The position numbers were made by a program, and so were the translations under genes. Shown here piece after piece: positions 39,168 to 48,649 of a stretch of 64,000 nt of DNA. The DNA is taken from NCBI RefSeq assembly GCF_002197665.1, contig NZ_NBBJ01000001.1, forward strand, positions 1,116,001-1,180,000, read 5' to 3'. Under the pieces are notes generated by a model, which did no database searches, had not been told where the DNA came from, and saw only the letters and a program-made list of their open reading frames with translations. Positions within the stretch are counted from its first letter, which is position 1. Each line of letters starts with the position of its first letter. The DNA is from Sphingomonas mucosissima. Lineage in GTDB: Bacteria > Pseudomonadota > Alphaproteobacteria > Sphingomonadales > Sphingomonadaceae.

Positions 39168-39947
39168 ATGAACGATCGTGTCCTCGTCTTCGAAGGTATC
39201 CACAACTTCCGCGACTATGGCGGTTATGCCGCGGCAGATGGGCGGCTTCGGCATGGCTTGCTCTGGCGCTCGGGCCAACATTGCGACGCCACCCCTGATG
39301 ACCTTGCCGGGGTGGCCGATCTCGGCATCTCCACCGTGATCGATCTGCGCGGTGACAGTGAACGTCAGCTGATGCCGTGTCTTCGCCATGAGAGCTTCGA
39401 CGGACTCGTCCTTTTCGCGCCCGGTGAGACCGCCGGCTCGGAGCTGGCTCCCCATGAGGAGGCTGGACGCGGCATCACCACTGCCGATGAAGCACGGGCG
39501 GCAATGACTCGGCTCTACGAGAACATGCCGTTCCGCATGGTCCTTGTGCGGTCGCTCACCCTCTACTTCGAGGCGCTCGCAACCCGCGAAGGGGCAAGCC
39601 TATTGCACTGCTTGGCGGGGAAGGATCGGACAGGTCTTGCAGCCGCGCTGCTCCACCGATTGCTTGGCGTGCATGAAGATGATGTGATGGCGGATTATCT
39701 CCTCACCAACGTCGCGGGCAACCAGAAGCGCCGCATTGCAGCAGCCGGGGCCTCCATTCGCCAGCGCTACGGATCGCAGATCACCGATGAAGCGATAGAG
39801 ACCCTGATGGGCGTTGATGCGATGTATCTGGATGCCGCCACCCGTTCGATTCATGAGCGGTACGGTTCGACAGAGCGCTATGCCGAAGAGGTGCTTGGCG
39901 TGGACGCAACCCGGCGCCAGGCGCTGCGGCAGAAGCTCGTCAACTGA
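39168..39947 (+). CDS. Tyrosine-protein phosphatase (PTP-like)
   Basis: A 259-residue phosphatase of the bacterial Y_phosphatase3 group. The signature HCLAGKDRTG (C-X5-R) lies at about residues 145-154, and the N-terminal FRDYGGYAAADGR and LWRSGQ motifs are typical. It dephosphorylates phosphotyrosine or phosphoinositides in characterised relatives (LipA-like). It lies 97 bases after the TelA partner gene and has no kinase neighbour. Confidence 0.88.
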   Translation: MNDRVLVFEGIHNFRDYGGYAAADGRLRHGLLWRSGQHCDATPDDLAGVADLGISTVIDLRGDSERQLMPCLRHESFDGLVLFAPGETAGSELAPHEEAGRGITTADEARAAMTRLYENMPFRMVLVRSLTLYFEALATREGASLLHCLAGKDRTGLAAALLHRLLGVHEDDVMADYLLTNVAGNQKRRIAAAGASIRQRYGSQITDEAIETLMGVDAMYLDAATRSIHERYGSTERYAEEVLGVDATRRQALRQKLVN

Positions 39948-39971
39948 TTGCCGGTGAAGCTGGCGCCCACG

Positions 39972-41297
39972 TCAGCCGACCGTCAAGCTCCACATCATCC
40001 AGCCATTAAGCGCAACGATCACAGCTGCGATGCCCCAGGCAAGCGTCACCAGCCAAATGGGTGCGGCAAGCGGCCCCATCAGCCGGCGGCTTCCCGTGAA
40101 GGCCACAAGGGGGAGCACGGCAAAGGGCAGCTGCAGGCTGAGCACCACCTGACTAAGCACCAGCAACTGAGTCGCCCCACTATCGCCAGCCAGCATGACC
40201 CCGATCACGGCAGGAATAATCGCAAGCCCACGGGTGATCAGTCGCCGCAGCCACATCGGGAGGCGCAGATGCAGAAAGCCTTCCATCACGATCTGCCCGG
40301 CGAGTGTTCCCGTCACCGTTGAATTCTGACCGCTGGCAAGCAACGCAATGGCGAATACCACGCTGGCTCCCCCTACCCCTAGCATCGGCGCAAGCAGGCG
40401 GTGCGCTTCTTCGATTTCAGCCACTTCCGTCTGCCCGGCAACGTGGAAGGTGGCGGCTGCCAGTATCAGGATCGCCGCATTGATGAAGAAGGCCAAGCCA
40501 AGACTCACGGTGGAGTCGATCGTCGCCATCTTCAACGCGTCGCGCTTTTCTGCGATCTCCTTACCTACTGCCCGCGTCTGCACGATGGCTGAGTGAAGGT
40601 AGAGGTTGTGCGGCATCACCGTCGCGCCGAGAATGCCGATCGCGATGTAGAGCATCGCCGGATTACTGACGATCTCCGTTGAAGGAATCAGACCGGCCGC
40701 AGCTGCGCTCCAATCTGGTCCCGCCCACGCCAGTTCGAAAGCAAAGCAACTTGCGATGATGATCAGCAGCGACGCCACAAAGGCCTCCAGCCGCCGAAAA
40801 CCGTAGCGTTGCAGCGCCAGGATTAGGAAAACATCTAGCGCGGTGACGCACACCCCTAAGACGAGCGGCATCCCGAAGAGGAGCTTCAGGGCGATCGCCG
40901 TGCCGAGCACCTCCGCGAGATCGCATGCGATGATCGCGATCTCGCACAGCACCCACAGGACCAGAGCAACAGGGCGCGAGTATTGTTGACGACAGGCTTG
41001 TGCCAGATCCAGCCCAGCGCCAATCCCGAGCCGGGCAGACAGCGCCTGCAGAATGATCGCCATCAGGTTCGACAGCAGGATTACGCTCAGGAGCGTGTAG
41101 CCAAAGGCTGACCCACCCGCGATATCCGTGGCCCAATTCCCAGGATCCATGTAGCCGACGGCCACCAGCCATCCCGGCCCAACAAAGGCGAATAGCCTCC
41201 GCCAAAAGCCCGCACCCTCAGGTACCCGGATCGAGGCGTGAACCTCGGGTAGCGATCGCATCAGCTCTGCCGCGGGAGGAGTCATCCTTGCCGCCAT
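39972..41297 (-). CDS. mntH: Nramp-family divalent metal transporter
   Basis: A 441-residue transporter with about eleven helices. The metal-site motif in helix 1 is DPGNWATD, and the helix 6 motif is [19 protein letters not shown]. Both are intact, consistent with proton-coupled Mn2+ or Fe2+ import. The start could be 41321, 41297 or 41285; I chose 41297. No MntR or Mur operator is obvious upstream. Confidence 0.92.
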   Translation of the reverse strand: MAARMTPPAAELMRSLPEVHASIRVPEGAGFWRRLFAFVGPGWLVAVGYMDPGNWATDIAGGSAFGYTLLSVILLSNLMAIILQALSARLGIGAGLDLAQACRQQYSRPVALVLWVLCEIAIIACDLAEVLGTAIALKLLFGMPLVLGVCVTALDVFLILALQRYGFRRLEAFVASLLIIIASCFAFELAWAGPDWSAAAAGLIPSTEIVSNPAMLYIAIGILGATVMPHNLYLHSAIVQTRAVGKEIAEKRDALKMATIDSTVSLGLAFFINAAILILAAATFHVAGQTEVAEIEEAHRLLAPMLGVGGASVVFAIALLASGQNSTVTGTLAGQIVMEGFLHLRLPMWLRRLITRGLAIIPAVIGVMLAGDSGATQLLVLSQVVLSLQLPFAVLPLVAFTGSRRLMGPLAAPIWLVTLAWGIAAVIVALNGWMMWSLTVG

Positions 41298-41705
41298 GCG
41301 GAACTCGTGGCCGTCTTTCAACCACGCAAACGCTTGTGAGCGGCCGCGTTGCGGCTCTGCCGGAGCGGAATCGCTCCGAGAAGAAGCCTTACGATGTTTC
41401 GTCCGGCGCCATGGCGGAGGCCGGAGAGCGTTAACGACCAGGATCTGCCCTGCGGATGTCCGCTCGGTGGATCAAGATCAACATCGGACCTGCCCGCATC
41501 TCAGCCGGCCGCTGCGGAGCACCGCCGCGACACTAAGTCAGTTCCCATCTTCGATCGCGTGAAACAAGATCTCGTCGAATGGTTCGCTTGGACGGCTTGG
41601 CGTCGATCGTTAATCTCCAATGCAGTCATTCGACTTTCCCAGCCCGCCCCGCAAAGTTGCCAATCGTCTATTGCGTGTTAATCGCGTTCCATCGATAACG
41701 TCGCC
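41298..41705. other. Intergenic region between mntH and the DUF2147 gene
   Basis: A 408-base divergent interval that presumably holds both promoters. An open frame of about 110 codons on the plus strand (41349-41681) lacks a ribosome site and family similarity, so I did not call it. No riboswitch or clear operator was seen. Confidence 0.5.
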
Positions 41706-42122
41706 ATGAGAATTATTCCCGCTGCCACAGCTGTTCTCGCGCTTTCCCTGGCCGGGACCGCGCATGCCGCACAACCGATCGCCGGTCGTTGGCTGACGGA
41801 AGATGGCTCCGCCATCATTCAGGTCGGCCCTTGCGGCGCGAACACGTGCGGAAGGATCGCCTCTGTCGTGAAGTCGCGGCCGGGTGCACCGGTGACCGAC
41901 GTGAACAACCCTGACGCAAAGTTGCGCAGCCGGCCCATGGTTGGCCTCCCGATCCTCTCAGGTTTCAGCGAATCCGGTGATGAGTGGCGCGGCCGCATCT
42001 ACGATCCGCGCAATGGCAAAAGCTACAAGTCGATCGTCACACGTGGCGAGAACGACACGCTTCGGGTGAAGGGCTGCATATCGTTTATTTGCCAGACGCA
42101 GATCTGGAAAGCCGCCCGCTAA
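41706..42122 (+). CDS. DUF2147 domain secreted protein
   Basis: A 138-residue protein with a signal peptide (cleavage after AHA at about residue 21). The DUF2147 domain has the pattern GRWLTEDGSAIIQVGPCGANTCGRI and GRIYDPRNGKSYKSIV, and ends in CQTQIWKAAR. It resembles small lipocalin-like periplasmic proteins. Four cysteines (about residues 46, 51, 126 and 131) could form two disulfides. The function is unknown. No strong ribosome site. Confidence 0.85.
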   Translation: MRIIPAATAVLALSLAGTAHAAQPIAGRWLTEDGSAIIQVGPCGANTCGRIASVVKSRPGAPVTDVNNPDAKLRSRPMVGLPILSGFSESGDEWRGRIYDPRNGKSYKSIVTRGENDTLRVKGCISFICQTQIWKAAR

Positions 42123-42293
42123 CCCAACCGCGCGTGTCAGAGTCGGCACCGTTTACAAGCACGGCGCAGGCGCTCGTCAAGCCGCTCTGGCAGCAACTCC
42201 CCTCCACGCTGCCCCGCTCGGCGCCCTGTCGAGCGGCTGCATCGCCCACAGGTCTGGCCCGGCGCCACCCATGCTGCCCCGTGTTATCAAGCG

Positions 42294-44111
42294 CTACTCG
42301 ACCGTGACGGACTTCGCGAGATTGCGTGGCTGATCCACGTCGGTGCCTTTTGCCACCGCAACGTGATACGCCAGCAACTGGACTGGCACCGCGTAGACCA
42401 GCGGCGCGATCAGCGAGTGCACCGTAGGCATCTCGATTGTGGCGATCGCGTTCTCGCCCGCTTGCGCGATCCCCTCGGCGTCGGAAATCAGCACCACCTG
42501 AGCGCCACGGGCCTGTGCCTCCTGCATGTTGCTGACTGTCTTGTCGAATAGCGGGCCCGAGGGCGCAATCACGATCAGCGGCACCTGATCATCGATCAGC
42601 GCAATCGGACCGTGCTTCATCTCACCTGAAGCGTAACCTTCCGCATGGATGTAACTGATTTCCTTCAATTTCAGCGCACCTTCCAGGGCCAGAGGATACT
42701 CCGGCCCGCGCCCGAGATACAGTACGTCGCGCGCAACAGCGATCTTCGGGGCCATGGCCTCGATCTCGGCATCATGGCTCAGCGCTTGGCTCATCGCCTC
42801 GGGCACCTGTTGCAGCTGCCGCACCACGTCAGCCTCACCCTCGAGACGCCCCTTGGCGCGCGCCAGATTGGTCGCAAGCGCCGCCATAACGGCGAGTTGG
42901 CAAGTGAACGCCTTCGTCGACGCGACGCCGATCTCCGGCCCCGCGTGCGTTGGCAATAGGAGGTCTACTTCCCGGGCCATCGAACTGGTCGGCACGTTGA
43001 TGATGCCAGCTGTCACCACGCCGGCGGAGCGCATGTGGCGGAGCGCCGCGAGCGTATCCGCCGTCTCGCCAGACTGTGAAATCACGATACCCAGCGTATT
43101 AGGTAGAAGCACCGGGTCCCGATAACGGAACTCGCTCGCCACATCGACCTCGACAGGAACACGCGCTAGCTGCTCAACCCAATATTTGCCGATCATCCCG
43201 ACGTAGCTCGCCGTGCCACAGGCGACGATCACCACCCGCTCTACGCTGGAAAGATCGAAATCCATATCCGGCAGCGCGACGCGTGACTCCAGCGGTCGCA
43301 GATAGGAGCGCAATGTTTGCGCCACCACTACCGGCTGCTCATAAATCTCTTTCTGCATGAAGTGCCGGTGATTGCCCTTGTCGATCAACTGCCCTGAGGC
43401 GCCAGAGTTGACGATCGGTCGCTCGACCAGATTATTCTCCCGGTCATAAACTTCAACGCTCTCGCGCGTGATCGCGACCCAGTCACCTTCTTCGAGATAC
43501 GCTATCCGCTGCGTAAGAGGAGCAAGGGCCAGCGCATCCGATCCGAGGTAATTCTCTCCCTCGCCATAGCCGACGGTAAGCGGCGCCCCGAGACGCGCGC
43601 CGAGCAGCAGGTCTGGGTGTGTGCGAACCATGACCCCCAACGCAAAAGCCCCGTGCAACTTCGGCAACACCGCCGCGAGCGCCGCGCGCGGCTCCGCGCC
43701 GCTCTCGATCTCACGCGCAATCAGATGGGCAACGACTTCGGTGTCAGTTTGGCTGTAGAATTCGCGTCCTTCAGCGATAAGGGCATCGCGCAATGGCTTG
43801 AAGTTCTCGATGATACCATTGTGGACGATCACCACCTCTCCAACGATGTGGGGATGAGCATTGTCCTCAGTTGGCGCGCCATGTGTTGCCCAGCGAGTAT
43901 GCGCGATCCCCGCCAAACCAGGCAGCGGGTTTTCGGAGAGCCGCTGCGCCAGGTTTTTCAGCTTTCCCGGCGCGCGTCGGCGATCAAACTGATCGTCATG
44001 GATCGTGCAGATACCAGCTGAATCATAACCGCGGTACTCGAGCCGCTTCAGGCCATCAAGCAACCGTTCCGCCACTGGCTCGCTGCCGAGAATGCCAACA
44101 ATACCACACAT
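42294..44111 (-). CDS. glmS: Glucosamine-fructose-6-phosphate aminotransferase
   Basis: A 605-residue enzyme that makes glucosamine-6-phosphate for peptidoglycan and lipopolysaccharide. The N-terminal glutaminase begins MCGIVGILG with the Cys2 nucleophile. Two SIS domains follow (motifs CGTASYVG and ISQSGETADTL), and the C-terminus ends KSVTVE. It starts immediately after the glmU stop, and both supply UDP-GlcNAc. RapZ, which controls glmS in enterobacteria, is encoded at 19065-19979. Confidence 0.97.
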   Translation of the reverse strand: MCGIVGILGSEPVAERLLDGLKRLEYRGYDSAGICTIHDDQFDRRRAPGKLKNLAQRLSENPLPGLAGIAHTRWATHGAPTEDNAHPHIVGEVVIVHNGIIENFKPLRDALIAEGREFYSQTDTEVVAHLIAREIESGAEPRAALAAVLPKLHGAFALGVMVRTHPDLLLGARLGAPLTVGYGEGENYLGSDALALAPLTQRIAYLEEGDWVAITRESVEVYDRENNLVERPIVNSGASGQLIDKGNHRHFMQKEIYEQPVVVAQTLRSYLRPLESRVALPDMDFDLSSVERVVIVACGTASYVGMIGKYWVEQLARVPVEVDVASEFRYRDPVLLPNTLGIVISQSGETADTLAALRHMRSAGVVTAGIINVPTSSMAREVDLLLPTHAGPEIGVASTKAFTCQLAVMAALATNLARAKGRLEGEADVVRQLQQVPEAMSQALSHDAEIEAMAPKIAVARDVLYLGRGPEYPLALEGALKLKEISYIHAEGYASGEMKHGPIALIDDQVPLIVIAPSGPLFDKTVSNMQEAQARGAQVVLISDAEGIAQAGENAIATIEMPTVHSLIAPLVYAVPVQLLAYHVAVAKGTDVDQPRNLAKSVTVE

Positions 44112-45467
44112 TTACTTTGCTTCCTTACGAGCGCGCATCAGGCCTCGAAATCTGTTTGCCCAGCCGACTTTGCTTGTCTGAAGAGGCCGGACGAGGGCAA
44201 GCGCATCGGCCGGGACATCAGCGGTGATGGTCGAGCCAGCGCCCACAATGGCGCCATCCCCTATCGAAACAGGCGCGACCAATGCCGAATTTGAGCCGAC
44301 GAATGCGCCAGCGCCGATCACGGTCTTGTATTTGAAGAAGCCGTCATAATTGCACGTGATCGTCCCAGCGCCGATATTGGCGCCAGCACCGATCTCTGCG
44401 TCGCCGAGATAGCTCAGGTGATTGGCTTTGGCACCCGGCCCCAGCACCGCCTTTTTCATCTCGACGAAATTGCCCACGCGGGAACCACGCTCCATCACTG
44501 CGCCGGGTCGCAGCCGCGCGTAAGGTCCAACGGACGCTCCCTCTTCAACACGGGCGCCCTCAAGATGACTGAACGCATGGATCGTCACGCCGTCGGCAAT
44601 GGAGACGTCCGGACCAAATATGACGTTGGGCTCGATCACCACGTCCCGGCCAATCACGGTATCATGACTGAACCAGACGGTCTCGGGAGCAACAAGGCTT
44701 ACACCATCCGCCATGGCTTGCCGCCGGCGCGTGTGCTGCCACCCGCTTTCCAGCGCAGCCAGCTCCTCGCGGCTGTTGACGCCCGCGACCTCCTCCGCCG
44801 CCGTCTCAATCACGGCGGAGTGATGCCCATCTGCAGCTGCCAGCATCACGATGTCGGGCAAGTAATACTCACCGGCAGCATTGTCGTTGCCTACGCGACG
44901 AAGCAGGGTGAAGAGATCGTTGGTGGTAATGGCCGTTAAGCCAGAATTACAGAGACTTACCGACCGCTCTTCAGCGGAGGCATCCTTGAACTCCACCATT
45001 TTTTTGATGCGGCCGCGAGAATCCGCCATAACTCGCCCATACGCGCCTGCATCGTCGGGTCTGAAGCCGAGCACGACAGCAGCCGGCGCATCGCTCTCGT
45101 GCAATCGCGCCACCATCCGCTGCATCGTTTCCGCAGAAACCAGCGGAACGTCACCGTAGAGGATAAGAACGTCACCGGCAAAATCGTCCAGAGCCCCCGC
45201 CGCCTGCAGCACAGCGTGGCCGGTACCAAGTTGCTCTGCCTGATGGACGACGATTACGCCAAGAGGCTGCACGGCCGCTTCCACCTGTTCGCGGCCGGCG
45301 CCGACGACCACTATCGTACGGACAGGTCGAAGAGCCGCTGCTCTGTCGAGAAGATGCAGCAGCATCGGCTTGCCAGCGATCGGGTGGAGAACCTTGTGGG
45401 TGGCGGACTTCATGCGTGTGCCCTTGCCGGCGGCAAGCACGATCACGGCGAGAGGGCGGCTGGTCAT
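44112..45467 (-). CDS. glmU: Bifunctional GlmU uridyltransferase/acetyltransferase
   Basis: A 451-residue enzyme producing UDP-N-acetylglucosamine. The uridyltransferase half starts LAVIVLAAGKGTRMKSATHK (residues about 6-25) with LYGDVPL. The C-terminal left-handed beta helix carries the acetyltransferase (NFVEMKKAVLGPGAKANHLSY). The start at 45467 (MTSRPLAVIVLAAG) matches the family, while longer starts run into the divergent gph region. It is followed directly by glmS. Confidence 0.97.
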   Translation of the reverse strand: MTSRPLAVIVLAAGKGTRMKSATHKVLHPIAGKPMLLHLLDRAAALRPVRTIVVVGAGREQVEAAVQPLGVIVVHQAEQLGTGHAVLQAAGALDDFAGDVLILYGDVPLVSAETMQRMVARLHESDAPAAVVLGFRPDDAGAYGRVMADSRGRIKKMVEFKDASAEERSVSLCNSGLTAITTNDLFTLLRRVGNDNAAGEYYLPDIVMLAAADGHHSAVIETAAEEVAGVNSREELAALESGWQHTRRRQAMADGVSLVAPETVWFSHDTVIGRDVVIEPNVIFGPDVSIADGVTIHAFSHLEGARVEEGASVGPYARLRPGAVMERGSRVGNFVEMKKAVLGPGAKANHLSYLGDAEIGAGANIGAGTITCNYDGFFKYKTVIGAGAFVGSNSALVAPVSIGDGAIVGAGSTITADVPADALALVRPLQTSKVGWANRFRGLMRARKEAK

Positions 45468-45528
45468 GGCATGCCTCTGCCATCGCATGCTTGCCATTTC
45501 CATAGCGCCGGGCCACCCCGCTTGGATA

Positions 45529-46200
45529 ATGCAGCCATTTCCTTTCGACATCGTCGGCTTTGACCTGGACGGAACCCTTCTCGACACCAGCGGTGACCTC
45601 GCCGCCGCCGTGAACCATGCGCTCGCGCAAGCGGATCGCCCGCCGCTCGCTGTTTCTGCGATAAAGCCTATGATCGGCGGCGGCGCACGACACATGCTCG
45701 CGCAAGGGTTGGCGGCGACCGGTGGATCGGACGAAGAATTGCTTGAACGGCTTCATCGCGTCCTTCTCGATCATTATGCGCGCAACCTGTCCGTGCACAC
45801 CGCGCCTTATCCTGGCGCGGTCGCTGCCTTGAACGCGTTGGAAGCTCACGGCGTGAAAGTCGCAGTCGTGACGAACAAGCTGGAGGGGTTCGCGCGCGAG
45901 GTGTTGCGGGATGTGGGCCTGCTCGATCGGTTATCTTGCATGATCGGCGGCGACACGTTGGGGCCGGGCAACAGCAAGCCGTCGCCCGCACCGATACATG
46001 CTATGATCCAGCGATCAGGGGGCGGGCGCGCTGTTTTCGTTGGCGACTCCATTTATGACGTGGCCGCGGCCCACGCTGCCGGCGTGCCGGCGATCGCCTG
46101 CCGTTTCGGTTTCCTGATGCAGCCGGTGGAGGAACTGGGGGCAGAGGCGATCATCGATCACTTCGACGACTTGCTTCCAGCGCTGGAGCGCCTTGGATGA
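45529..46200 (+). CDS. gph: Phosphoglycolate phosphatase-like HAD hydrolase
   Basis: A 223-residue HAD-superfamily phosphatase. Motif I is FDLDGTLLDT, motif II VVTNK, and motif III/IV KPSPAP with VGDSIYD. The GGGARHMLAQGL cap segment is typical of Gph. It would remove 2-phosphoglycolate formed during DNA repair. The ATG at 45529 gives the proper N-terminus. It diverges from glmU and overlaps the VanZ-like gene by four bases. Confidence 0.88.
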   Translation: MQPFPFDIVGFDLDGTLLDTSGDLAAAVNHALAQADRPPLAVSAIKPMIGGGARHMLAQGLAATGGSDEELLERLHRVLLDHYARNLSVHTAPYPGAVAALNALEAHGVKVAVVTNKLEGFAREVLRDVGLLDRLSCMIGGDTLGPGNSKPSPAPIHAMIQRSGGGRAVFVGDSIYDVAAAHAAGVPAIACRFGFLMQPVEELGAEAIIDHFDDLLPALERLG

Positions 46201-46547
46201 TGCCGGCGCCTTTCTTTTGGCGGGCGCTGCTCGCCGGCGTGCTCCTGTTCGTCGTGACCATGGCGCTGCTCCCCCATCCGCCGAAGGTGCCGATCGAGGG
46301 CGACAAATACCAACATATGCTGGCTTTTGGCACCCTCACCATCCTGTCGATAGCCGCGTTCCCCGCAACGCCGCTTCTTCGGATCGGCGAACGGCTCTCG
46401 TTTCTTGGCGCGATGATCGAGGTGGTTCAGTCCATTCCCGCGCTGAACCGGTCCTGCGATATCATGGATTGGGTGGCTGATACGGCGGTGGTCATTGCCC
46501 TTCTTGCTGTGGTGGCGGTCTACCGTCGCGGTTCATCCGCCACTTGA
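46197..46547 (+). CDS. VanZ-like small membrane protein
   Basis: A 116-residue protein with about three helices. The sequence DKYQHMLAFGTLTILSIAAFP and the GAMIEVVQSIPALNRSCDIMDWVAD segment match the short VanZ-like family. The conserved Glu-x-x-Gln and Asp of that family are present. The function is unknown. The start overlaps gph. The last 56 bases overlap the convergent nucleotidyltransferase gene. Confidence 0.78.
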   Translation: MMPAPFFWRALLAGVLLFVVTMALLPHPPKVPIEGDKYQHMLAFGTLTILSIAAFPATPLLRIGERLSFLGAMIEVVQSIPALNRSCDIMDWVADTAVVIALLAVVAVYRRGSSAT

Positions 46548-47538
46548 TCCACAGGTGACGGGCCAACATAGCCGGCGGCATCCGTAACCAGTGCGAGCGG
46601 ACATAGAAGGCAAGCCGGGTGGCAGGTCGCGTCTCGCGTCCCCAGCCATCGCGTGCCAGCAACCGCTGCAGATACCATGCGTCCGCCGCGCCCGCCCGCG
46701 TCCACATCTCAGGGACTGGCGTGGCGAACAGCACATGCGCGAGCCGTAGCGCGCGCGCGACTACACGCTGAGCTTCGTGGTCCGCGGCGAATGCCCAGAG
46801 CGTCGGCCAGAAGGCCTCGTCGCCTTCAGCGAACTCGCGCAACAAGCGATCAATATCCCAGAGGTTACGCAGACCGCCGCTGAGATCGCCATCGCCGAAG
46901 AGGTGGATTGCGGCGTGCACCACCATATCCGCCGGGCTCAGGACAGCTAAGCCGCCGCCGAGCGGCACTGCGCGCGCGATCAGTCGCGCTGCATCTGGCT
47001 TCATACGGGCGGTCAGCGGCAAGATCGTGTGATGAACGTCAATCATCCGGTCCCGCTCCGGATGGATCAGCGGCGGCAGCTCGTGCATCCATTTCCGATA
47101 ATAAGCGTCATCGTAAGGGTCTGGTTTGACCCACATCCATCCTGCGTCGATGAGCGCGGCTTCCGCCTGCGAGAGCCGCTGGCGTGGGACAAGAATATCA
47201 AGATCACCGATCGAGCGCCCCTGCCCTGCGTCGAGGCCGGCGGCGGCAAAGGCCGTTCCTTTCAAAAGGATCACCGGCTCCACAACCCCGGCCAGCGCGC
47301 GCCGCGCCATTTCCGCTTCCCACAGCGCTTGTCGGCGTCCCTCCAGTGCTGTCGCTCTTGCATCCCCGAGCACCGCCGCCACGCGCTGAGGCAGAGCAAG
47401 CCCGTCGAGCCGCATGGCCAACGTGCCAATCAACTGCTCCGCCCTCGCCGCCGCAAGCACGCCTGTCCAAGCGTTGCGGTTAAGCAGCAAGGCGGCGCCA
47501 GGGTCGGCGAGAAGCGTCGCCAGCGTACGCGCTGGCAT
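46492..47538 (-). CDS. NTP_transf_5-type nucleotidyltransferase (HPr-rel-A cluster)
   Basis: A 348-residue protein of the uncharacterised nucleotidyltransferase family (PF14907). Family features visible are LLKGTAF at residues 91-97 and RSIGDLDILV at 108-117, with Asp112 and Asp114 as probable metal ligands, then HELPPLIHPERDRMIDVHHTI and PADMVVHAAIHLFGDG. Relatives sit in lasso-peptide and other peptide clusters; one such enzyme (PsmN) has been reported to act with the kinase of its cluster. The ATG at 47538 overlaps the kinase stop (TGATG). The true donor and acceptor here are unknown. Confidence 0.85.
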   Translation of the reverse strand: MPARTLATLLADPGAALLLNRNAWTGVLAAARAEQLIGTLAMRLDGLALPQRVAAVLGDARATALEGRRQALWEAEMARRALAGVVEPVILLKGTAFAAAGLDAGQGRSIGDLDILVPRQRLSQAEAALIDAGWMWVKPDPYDDAYYRKWMHELPPLIHPERDRMIDVHHTILPLTARMKPDAARLIARAVPLGGGLAVLSPADMVVHAAIHLFGDGDLSGGLRNLWDIDRLLREFAEGDEAFWPTLWAFAADHEAQRVVARALRLAHVLFATPVPEMWTRAGAADAWYLQRLLARDGWGRETRPATRLAFYVRSHWLRMPPAMLARHLWIKWRMNRDGRPPPQQEGQ

Positions 47539-48386
47539 CACCAGAGCTTCTCGATCATCGCCGCCGCGGCGTCCGCATCCGGATAGTCAATCGCGACGCG
47601 GGTTACGTCACCGACAAAGCGCGTCAGTGCAGTGAAACCCCGCTCGCCCAAGACCACATAGTTGGTCGAGGCTTGCGTTAGCCTAACAAAGGCTTCCCCC
47701 GCGCCCACGCCCCTTTGATCAGCCGGGAGGCCGAAGCGTGGGAACAGGAGCAAAACAGGCCTGGCGGGTCGCTCAGCGGCGGCCAGTGCATCGGCTGCGG
47801 GCACCAGGTGGCGGATCGCGCCCTTTGGTGTGTCACGCATCAGCGGTCCCCAATGCGCGCCCGTCAGTTCCTCGGCGACAACATCGATGGCGCTGTTCTT
47901 CAGGCTGACCGGTCTCGGGAACGGGTGCACTAGACCAGAAGCGGGGTCCAGCAGGACGAACTCGTCCGCCATCAGCCGCCATCCGCGTGTCTGAAGCAGC
48001 GCGGCCAGCGTCGACTTCCCGGCGCCCGACTCACCAGTCAGCACAATCGCGCGACCGTTGCGCTCGACGGCCGCGGCATGAAGAAGCAGGAACCGGCGCT
48101 GACCAAGGGCCATTTGTAAATTCATGCCCATCTCTGCCGCCAGCACTCCCTGGTCGAGCGGCAGTGGCGCAGCGTCGGGTATAACGAAGTCGCCCTCGAT
48201 CATCACAGCCGGTCGTATCCAGCGCCGCCACGGCCTACGCGGTGTCAGGCGAACGCTAAAATCCGGAACGCCATCATCCCGCGGGTAATCACGATAAAGC
48301 GTCCGCAACTGTGCGATAGGGCCTTGCCAATCAGAGCCGATCCGGAATGTCACCGGACCGATGCGAACGCCCAAGACGTACCTCAT
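47538..48386 (-). CDS. HPr-kinase-related kinase A
   Basis: A 282-residue protein with an N-terminal domain (about 1-95) and a C-terminal kinase domain. The P-loop GESGAGKST is at residues 118-126, preceded by LLHAAAVERNGRAIVL and followed by RLMADEFVLLD. This is the HprK fold, but it is unlike the short hprK at 18649-19068, which phosphorylates HPr. It matches the family NCBI calls HprK-related kinase A. The related kinase of the paeninodin lasso cluster phosphorylates a peptide serine, so a peptide or protein target is likely. It overlaps both neighbours. Confidence 0.88.
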   Translation of the reverse strand: MRYVLGVRIGPVTFRIGSDWQGPIAQLRTLYRDYPRDDGVPDFSVRLTPRRPWRRWIRPAVMIEGDFVIPDAAPLPLDQGVLAAEMGMNLQMALGQRRFLLLHAAAVERNGRAIVLTGESGAGKSTLAALLQTRGWRLMADEFVLLDPASGLVHPFPRPVSLKNSAIDVVAEELTGAHWGPLMRDTPKGAIRHLVPAADALAAAERPARPVLLLFPRFGLPADQRGVGAGEAFVRLTQASTNYVVLGERGFTALTRFVGDVTRVAIDYPDADAAAAMIEKLW

Positions 48387-48646
48387 GCGCGCTCGATCAG
48401 TCCCGCGACGCCCAGCCCGTCCATGATCGAAACGAGACTGGCGCGGTCGCCATCGATCAGTTCAAACTCCTGCTCGATGTCATCGAGCGTCATCCACCGC
48501 CCTGCCAGGGCTGTCAGCAACTCAGGGACCGGCGACGCGACCAGGTGAGTAATACCAGAGGCGCGGTGAAAGATCGCGACCAGTTCGTCGAGAAGCACCA
48601 TCGACAGGTCGGAAGCAGGCGGCGCGCGGTAGCGCGTCGCGTTCAT
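48383..48646 (-). CDS. PqqD-like peptide-binding protein (HPr-rel-A type)
   Basis: An 87-residue PqqD-fold protein. Its N-terminal strands YRAPPASDLSMVLLDELVAIFHRASG and the winged-helix end SLVSIMDGLGVAGLIERA fit the family. PqqD domains (RiPP recognition elements) bind leader peptides of modified peptides. NCBI names this variant the HPr-rel-A system PqqD family peptide chaperone. It overlaps the kinase start in an ATGA and lies three bases after the Tat-signal protein gene. Confidence 0.85.
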   Translation of the reverse strand: MNATRYRAPPASDLSMVLLDELVAIFHRASGITHLVASPVPELLTALAGRWMTLDDIEQEFELIDGDRASLVSIMDGLGVAGLIERA

Positions 48647-48649
48647 CGC

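Noticed and set aside
41349..41681. 110-codon plus-strand frame between mntH and the DUF2147 gene
   Set aside because: No ribosome site, irregular composition and no recognised family. The stretch more likely carries the two divergent promoters.
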